A DNA stretch of 64,000 nt from Gordius sp. MW1 (taxonomy: Eukaryota > Nematomorpha > Gordioida > Gordea > Gordiidae): assembly GCA_964036665.1 (NCBI GenBank), contig OZ038531.1, forward strand, positions 6,138,168 through 6,202,167, read 5' to 3'. Below are positions 58,587-64,000 of the stretch, piece by piece. The notes under the pieces were generated by a model, which saw nothing but the letters and a program-made list of their open reading frames with translations, did not search any database and had not been told where the DNA came from. How positions within the stretch are numbered: the first letter of the stretch is position 1; each line of letters opens with the position of its first letter. Position numbers and translations under genes: made by a program.

Positions 58587-60322
58587 AAACTTGGGCCTTC
58601 GGCCCTCGTGGGAAGGGGGAGGGGAGAAGGGAAGGGGGGAAGGGAAGGGGGTAAGGGAAGGGGGGACGACTCATCTATACTTCGTATAAATGTATCATAT
58701 TTGCTATGCAATTTATGGGCGAGAAAGGTGGGAATGGGCGAGAATGCCTATAGGGGGGTATTAAATGCCTAATTAATTAATTATTTATACAAATTTTCCA
58801 TTTATAGGCAAAATGTAATATAGGCAAGGGTTAGGGTTAGATTTAGTGTTTGCATCTAGTTGCGTATTACATTAGTTTTAATGGCCTTTAGTGATTATGG
58901 GTCTAACAATTATATTATAACACATCACAATGTTAAGAATTTGCAGAATTGTTGGGAGAATTTTTTTTTTTGAATTTGAACAATTTTTAATTAAAAAAAT
59001 CAAAAATTTGGCGAATGGTCATTTTTTTTCCATTGGTCAGTACCAACAGATACTCTATAAGTCAATGATAGCCAAAAAACGGGAAAAAAAAATTTGATGC
59101 TCACTTTGGCCAATGGTCATTTTTTTCCATTGGTCAGTAGCAACAGATACTCTATAAGTCAATGATAGCCAAAAAAACGAAAAAAAAAATTTCGAATCAC
59201 ATTTTGGCCACTGGTCATTTTTTTCCATTGGTCAGCAGCCAGGACACGGTAAAAGTGGATATAAATACATAATGGTCAAAAAAACGAAAAAATAATTTTC
59301 GAATCACATTTTGGCCAATGGTCATTTTATTTCATTGGTCAGCAGCCAGCGGAGGGCCAAAAAGTCATAATAGCAATGGTAGGAACAGGAACAATCATAA
59401 TAGTAAAAAAAACGAAAAAAATAATGATTCACATTTTGGCCGATGGTCATTTTTTCCATCGGTCAGGAGCCAGCGGACGGCCAAAAAGTCATAATAGCAA
59501 TGGTAGTAACAGGAACAAGCATAATAGTAAAAAAAACGAAAAAATAAACTCGGATTCACATTTTGGCCAATGGTCATTTTTTTCATTGGTCAGCAGCCAG
59601 CGGACGGCCAAAAAGTCTTATTATCAATGATAGTAACAAGAACAATCATAAGAGTCAAAAAAAACTCCGGGATTCTAACCCAAAAACTAGTTAAATTGCA
59701 TAGCAATTAAAAGTAAACAACTTTTATTTATGTTTATTATATAATAAAATGAAACAATAATAGAACAAGCGGACGGCCAAAAAGTCATATTATCAATGGT
59801 AGTAACAGGAAACATATATTAATTTAATTTAGAAAATAAAAAAAAAATTTGCCCTCTCCGGGAATCGAACCAGCAATTCAGAACGTTCGCCGGGGTTCGA
59901 ACCCACATTAATAGAGGCATAGACTTTTGTAGGGGCACAGGGACCCTTATCAGTAGAGGCATAGGCCCTTGTAGTGGAGGGCATAGGGTAATTATAGCAA
60001 TTAATATCAATGTTACCCAATTCAAAAACGAATAGATATACTTATGCATTAATTTAACATAGCAATTAAAACCCGACCCCGCCCAAAAGCGAGGGAGATA
60101 GAGATGAGGGGTGGGCCACCTCTTATGCATTAATTTTAAAAATAACACAGCGAGGGAGATAGAGATGAGGGGTGGGGCACCACTTTCTCATGCATGAATT
60201 TAAAAAATCGATAACCTAATATACCCAATGCAAATAGATAGGGACGGACGGACGGACAACGGACGGACGGACAACGGACGGACGGACAACAAAAAACGAG
60301 CCCATAAATTGCATAGCAATTA
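58587..60322 (-). mobile_element. Hairpin-ended repeat of the ATTGCATAGCAAT family, near-full-length copy
   Basis: Reverse orientation of 6,937-8,701. The minus strand starts AATTGCTATGCAATTTATGG at 60,322 and has GTCCGTCCGTTGTCCG repeats (60,240-60,290), two GGTG..CCACCCCTCATCTC copies, about six ~130-bp minisatellite units (59,000-59,670), a C/T-rich stretch and the GGGCCTTCGGCCC-type hairpin at 58,590. Near 59,850-59,910 it carries GGGTTCGAACCC-like tRNA-type strings. Lengths of the two full copies are close (about 1.74 and 1.77 kb). No coding region. Confidence 0.55.
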
Positions 60323-61010
60323 ATAAAAAAATTTAAAAAAGGTGTGGGACGGGAAATGTCCATATTTTGGCAACTAATAGACCTTTTTGGATGCGGCCAA
60401 CGCCATTTTACCCCTGGCCGCCCTGGGAACCTACGGGTAAAATTTGGATGCTTACTTAAGTTACAACACAACATGATTTCTTTAATTCTTGCCCTTTTAA
60501 TTATCACATAAAATTTCACAATATAAATAAGAAAATAAGTGAAACATTAATCTTACCATGATTTGAAGCTGGCAACTAATTATTTGATAGACAAATTATC
60601 ATAAGTAAATATATAGGCAATGATATAAGAGTTATGCAAAATAGGCAATTTATAAACATTATTCTAAAATTATATATAAGGTTTTATAAACGGAAAATAA
60701 AAAAAGAACATCAATTTAATTTAAATTTTTAAATTATGTGTGACGTCATTATTGTATATGATGCCATAAATGAAACTGGCCGGGAAATGTCCGATATTTT
60801 TAAAACGAAAAGGTATTTTAGGAATCTGAAAAAGCTATTTTACCCCTGGCCGCCCTGGAAATCTACGGGTAATTCGCGCGAATCGGGCCGGTAGTTTCAG
60901 AATTTAGCCCTTACATACATACATGCATACATACATACACTTTACTTTATATATATAGATTATTTGCTTATTATTTATATTATTGCTACAACTACATATT
61001 TTACTAGTCT
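60323..61010 (+). repeat. Relatives of the ACAT-array repeat
   Basis: 60,400-60,440 and 60,735-60,960 carry the CCCCTGGCCGCCCTGG unit. The second piece continues through AATTTAGCCCTTACATACAT to ACACTTTACTTTATATATAT and AGATTA, the same right end as at 52,608-52,635 but with only a handful of ACAT units. The rest is AT-rich. Confidence 0.65.
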
Positions 61011-61013
61011 TGG

Positions 61014-61250
61014 GTTCAAAATGTCACAGTCCAAAATGTCACACGAATATCACGAAAAATTAAATCTCAAATGGGGAGGGAATTTGATGTACATCTAATC
61101 CTAACCCAACCCCTAACCTAAAACGCTGACCTAAAACACTACCCAATGGAAGTTATGCGCTTGCGCAATGAGTAATTGCGAATCTCACGATCGTGAGATT
61201 CGCGAATCTCACGATGTGGCTTTGTTACATTTTGGACTGTGACATTTTGA
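61014..61250. mobile_element. Miniature inverted-repeat element with CAAAATGTCACAGTCC ends
   Basis: The left end TTCAAAATGTCACAGTCC, then AAAATGTCACA, is mirrored at the right by TGTTACATTTTGGAC and TGTGACATTTTGAA. The middle contains a perfect palindrome around CTCACGATCGTGAG at about 61,180-61,205, followed by a second ATTCGCGAATCTCACGAT string. The target duplication was not clear. It sits just before the unit 2 block shared with 30,061. Confidence 0.7.
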
Positions 61251-61261
61251 AACGATACCAT

Positions 61262-64000
61262 TTTACTATTGTAAACTAAAACCTAGATGATCCATATATT
61301 TTTAGTTTTGTTTTAATTCTATTGATCCAATTTATTGCAAAAGTCCTCCTCCCCCTATTTATTATTTATCAATAAGATATTATCTTCTTATTAATTTCTT
61401 TTTTTCTTATTTCTCTCATCATTTTTATCTGTATAATCATATAGTAAAAGTAAATTACAAATGTTTTAATAAATTTTAAAATGAATAATTGTAAATATCT
61501 GGAAAAATTAACAATTTAAAAAAATGAAGAATTGGCAAAAGAATATTAAGTTTGGTTGATGACCATCTATAAGATTTGCGATAGTGCGGCTCGGTTGCAA
61601 CTCCCTGCTTTTAATAACTCCTGTCTTAATTAAAAAGAAATAAAAAGATATTTGAATTGATGATATTATTTACTGTCAATCCTTTGGAATATAATTCGTT
61701 GTATAAAAACGGTGGGGATGGATTAATAATATGAGTAGAGATAAATGGCACCCGATTATATTAATTTTTTTTAAAATATAATCTTTACAGTTGAAATAGA
61801 AACCAACAAACAGTTATTAATTCTAAATGTAACCTCCCATAACATAAATTACAAATTTATCACAACAGTTTATCGTAATATGGCACAGCCACTCTCACTC
61901 GTCTAGAATTTGATAGAGACATTGAAATTCAAAATACCTCACAAAGATTTTTAGAGTCAAATTATCCATTTCATTTGCTCAAAATAAAAATAAATTAATA
62001 ACACCCAAAAATTATGGGAGAATCCACTCTTAATACAGATCATTTATACATTAGTAAAAACGGCCTAAAAGAAATCAACAAAATTTTACATTTTCACAAA
62101 ATAGATAATTTTAAGTTTTCTCATAAAATTACCACCAACTTATTCGCGCTAGTTAAAACTATTAATAACATAACAAATAAAAATCTTATTTCTATTTAAA
62201 TTTATAAAATCTTCAGCGCCGCTTGCAACCAATTTTGCGTTAGAGAAACAAATGGAACCTTGGTGTCGTATCTACGGGTGTCGTATACCCCTGTCGTATC
62301 CGTATATACGACACGGAGTCCTGAATAGTTTAACCTTTAATTGTCTAACATTTCTGCAGATTATATTATTGCTATAATTATATGTTTTAATATTGTAAAC
62401 CAAAACCGAGTTGATAAAAACCATTTTATTTCATTATATCAATTATTCTTTTGTGTACATATATCCCTATCCCTGGCCCTATTCTTTGATACCATATACG
62501 TTATTAATATATTTATAAACTGATTTCAATAAATTGGAAAAAACATTAAATTCATACAATTCAAATGCGGAGTCAGAAAATATATGGAAAATTTCAAACA
62601 TAAACTGTGACTTAGCCGTGAAGTAAAACATATAGAAATTATGACTCTACAGATCTATTAGTATCTATGCGTTCCCAGTGCAAGCGTTCCTCTCTACCCA
62701 AACCCAGGGATGGTCACAAAATCATCTGTCAACCATCCCACATACAGTATCCAACAGAAAGACCGCTTTCCAGACTACAACAGATACTTTTTTTGAAAAT
62801 AAGAAGTGTCGTATACCCCTGTCTTATCCGTATCCCCCCCATGTCCACTTATACAAAAGTTAAGGTTTCCCTCTCCCCCCCCCGCGCTTATATACACAAA
62901 AGTTGTAAAACTGCGTATCTCATACATACTTATTCGACCCCCCTTCTTTCTTTACATTAATTGCAAGTTGCTGATTGTTATATTACTTAGCACTAGCGGA
63001 TACCCCTTTTGATGTTACACGCGTTAATTTATATAATTCGTATCTTTATACGTAGAACATCTGCTGTACTGTATCCCACACACTTCGAATTTTCTATAAT
63101 GATTTCAAGATACAATATAGAACGTGATTTTAATAATACGATTGTGGTTCTCAATAAAGATAATTAGAAAACCATCGGCCAAACCACAAAACTTGGCACA
63201 GAGAATCTAAGAGCCCAAAACTCTTCAAAGACGTTTGGGAACTGTGCTTTAAATTTTGTTAAAGAAATTAATAAATGCTCGCCTCCTTCAAAAACCTTGA
63301 ATAGTTTTTGGCATTCTAATGAGCTCCAATATGAGCGAAAACGTTTATTGTTTGTTATTACTTTCGAGTGGCATATTAACAAAGTTAGGTAAATATTTCG
63401 GCCAATTAGTATCCAAATAATTGCCTTTAAATGGCAGTTATTAAAGTTAACTTATTAACTAATTTGCGACATCTCTACAGCGGGTTATTCTCTAGATTTG
63501 ACAGTAATTAGCGTTAAATTATTATTTTAATTGTGGCATTCGTAGATCGAGTTTACATTTTAATAATAGACAAGCCTTAATAATTATTGATAGTTCAAAC
63601 TATTTTTCTTCAATGATAGTGGGAGGCTCTCTTACTCTATAAAGGTGTATAAGACCAAGGGCAATAAATTATAACCGCAATACTTGTCTTTAATAATAGT
63701 TAATAATAGGATTTTTAAAAGCTTTATTTTTAATATTTTTTTAATAAAAAGGTGCTGGGAATCGCATAAATGAATTTTTTTAAAAGGGCTAGTAATTCTT
63801 AATTAGCATAGTGTAATAAGATGTATCAAATATAATTGGCTAGGCACCAGTCTCTAGAAGGTAACCTTTTGTTTAAGGCAAATTAATTATATTTTTAAAA
63901 AATTAGTCAAAAACTTTTTTTAGGTAAATATTGCTAGTCAATATATCTTATGTCTTAACATAAAAAGTTGAGATCCCTAAATAAGTTTAAAAAACAATCA
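61262..64000. other. End of unit 2 and AT-rich right flank, no gene recognised
   Basis: 61,262-61,690 matches 30,061-30,600. Beyond it are short frames: plus 62,014-62,199, plus 62,667-62,960, minus 63,164-63,382. None resembles a known family to me. A 28-bp string starting GTGTCGTATACCCCTGTC at 62,278 recurs at 62,806 with one mismatch. Nothing else is assigned. Confidence 0.4.

Noticed and set aside
62014-62199. 61-codon plus frame as a gene
   Set aside because: No family recognised, upstream sequence has stops in the same frame, and chance frames of this size are common in AT-rich DNA.

Overview
The window is AT-rich nuclear DNA of an invertebrate animal. It holds spliceosomal introns with GT..AG ends, a ribosomal-protein gene, seven-transmembrane receptor genes and a very dense load of eukaryotic transposons (hAT, P-like, Helitron, Ty3/Gypsy, two kinds of LINE-type relic, miniature elements). 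Nothing bacterial or viral was seen. The sequence does not settle the phylum. All calls come from reading the sequence; no database search was run.

Layout. 1-2,283: transposon relics. 2,287-9,113: a long-inverted-repeat (foldback) element opened by three later transposons, each with an exact 8-bp target duplication, and carrying further insertions inside those. 9,816-10,898: a hAT-type non-autonomous element. 11,842-13,053 (minus): a complete seven-exon gene for ribosomal protein eL8 (RPL7A) with two C/D-box snoRNA candidates in its only two long introns. 13,054-15,300: AT-rich, almost empty.

From about 15,300 to 61,690 the window is largely two collinear, diverged copies of one locus. Unit 1 spans about 15.3-30.6 kb and unit 2 about 32.1-61.7 kb. 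Both carry a divergent class-A-like GPCR gene on the minus strand. The unit 2 copy (46,262-48,144) is open across both exons. The unit 1 copy is a pseudogene with several frameshifts and a 3.7-kb hAT transposon in its first exon. After duplication each unit collected its own insertions. Unit 1 has the hAT at 18,890-22,615 (itself hit by a miniature hAT), a small LTR element at 23,759-24,972, an RTE-like LINE and a foldback element. Unit 2 has the 32.2-37.1 kb composite repeat, a P-like element at 37,437-40,281, a Gypsy element at 40,936-45,122, a miniature hAT, a 1.5-kb ACAT array, a second LINE copy in the opposite orientation, a Helitron relic, an AAAT array and a hairpin-ended repeat. Unit 2 is therefore about twice as long as unit 1.

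61.7-64 kb: AT-rich, with no recognised gene. Only eL8 and the unit 2 GPCR look like intact host genes. Exact target duplications, and empty sites preserved in the paralogous unit or in an intact repeat copy, make many insertion boundaries readable to the base.
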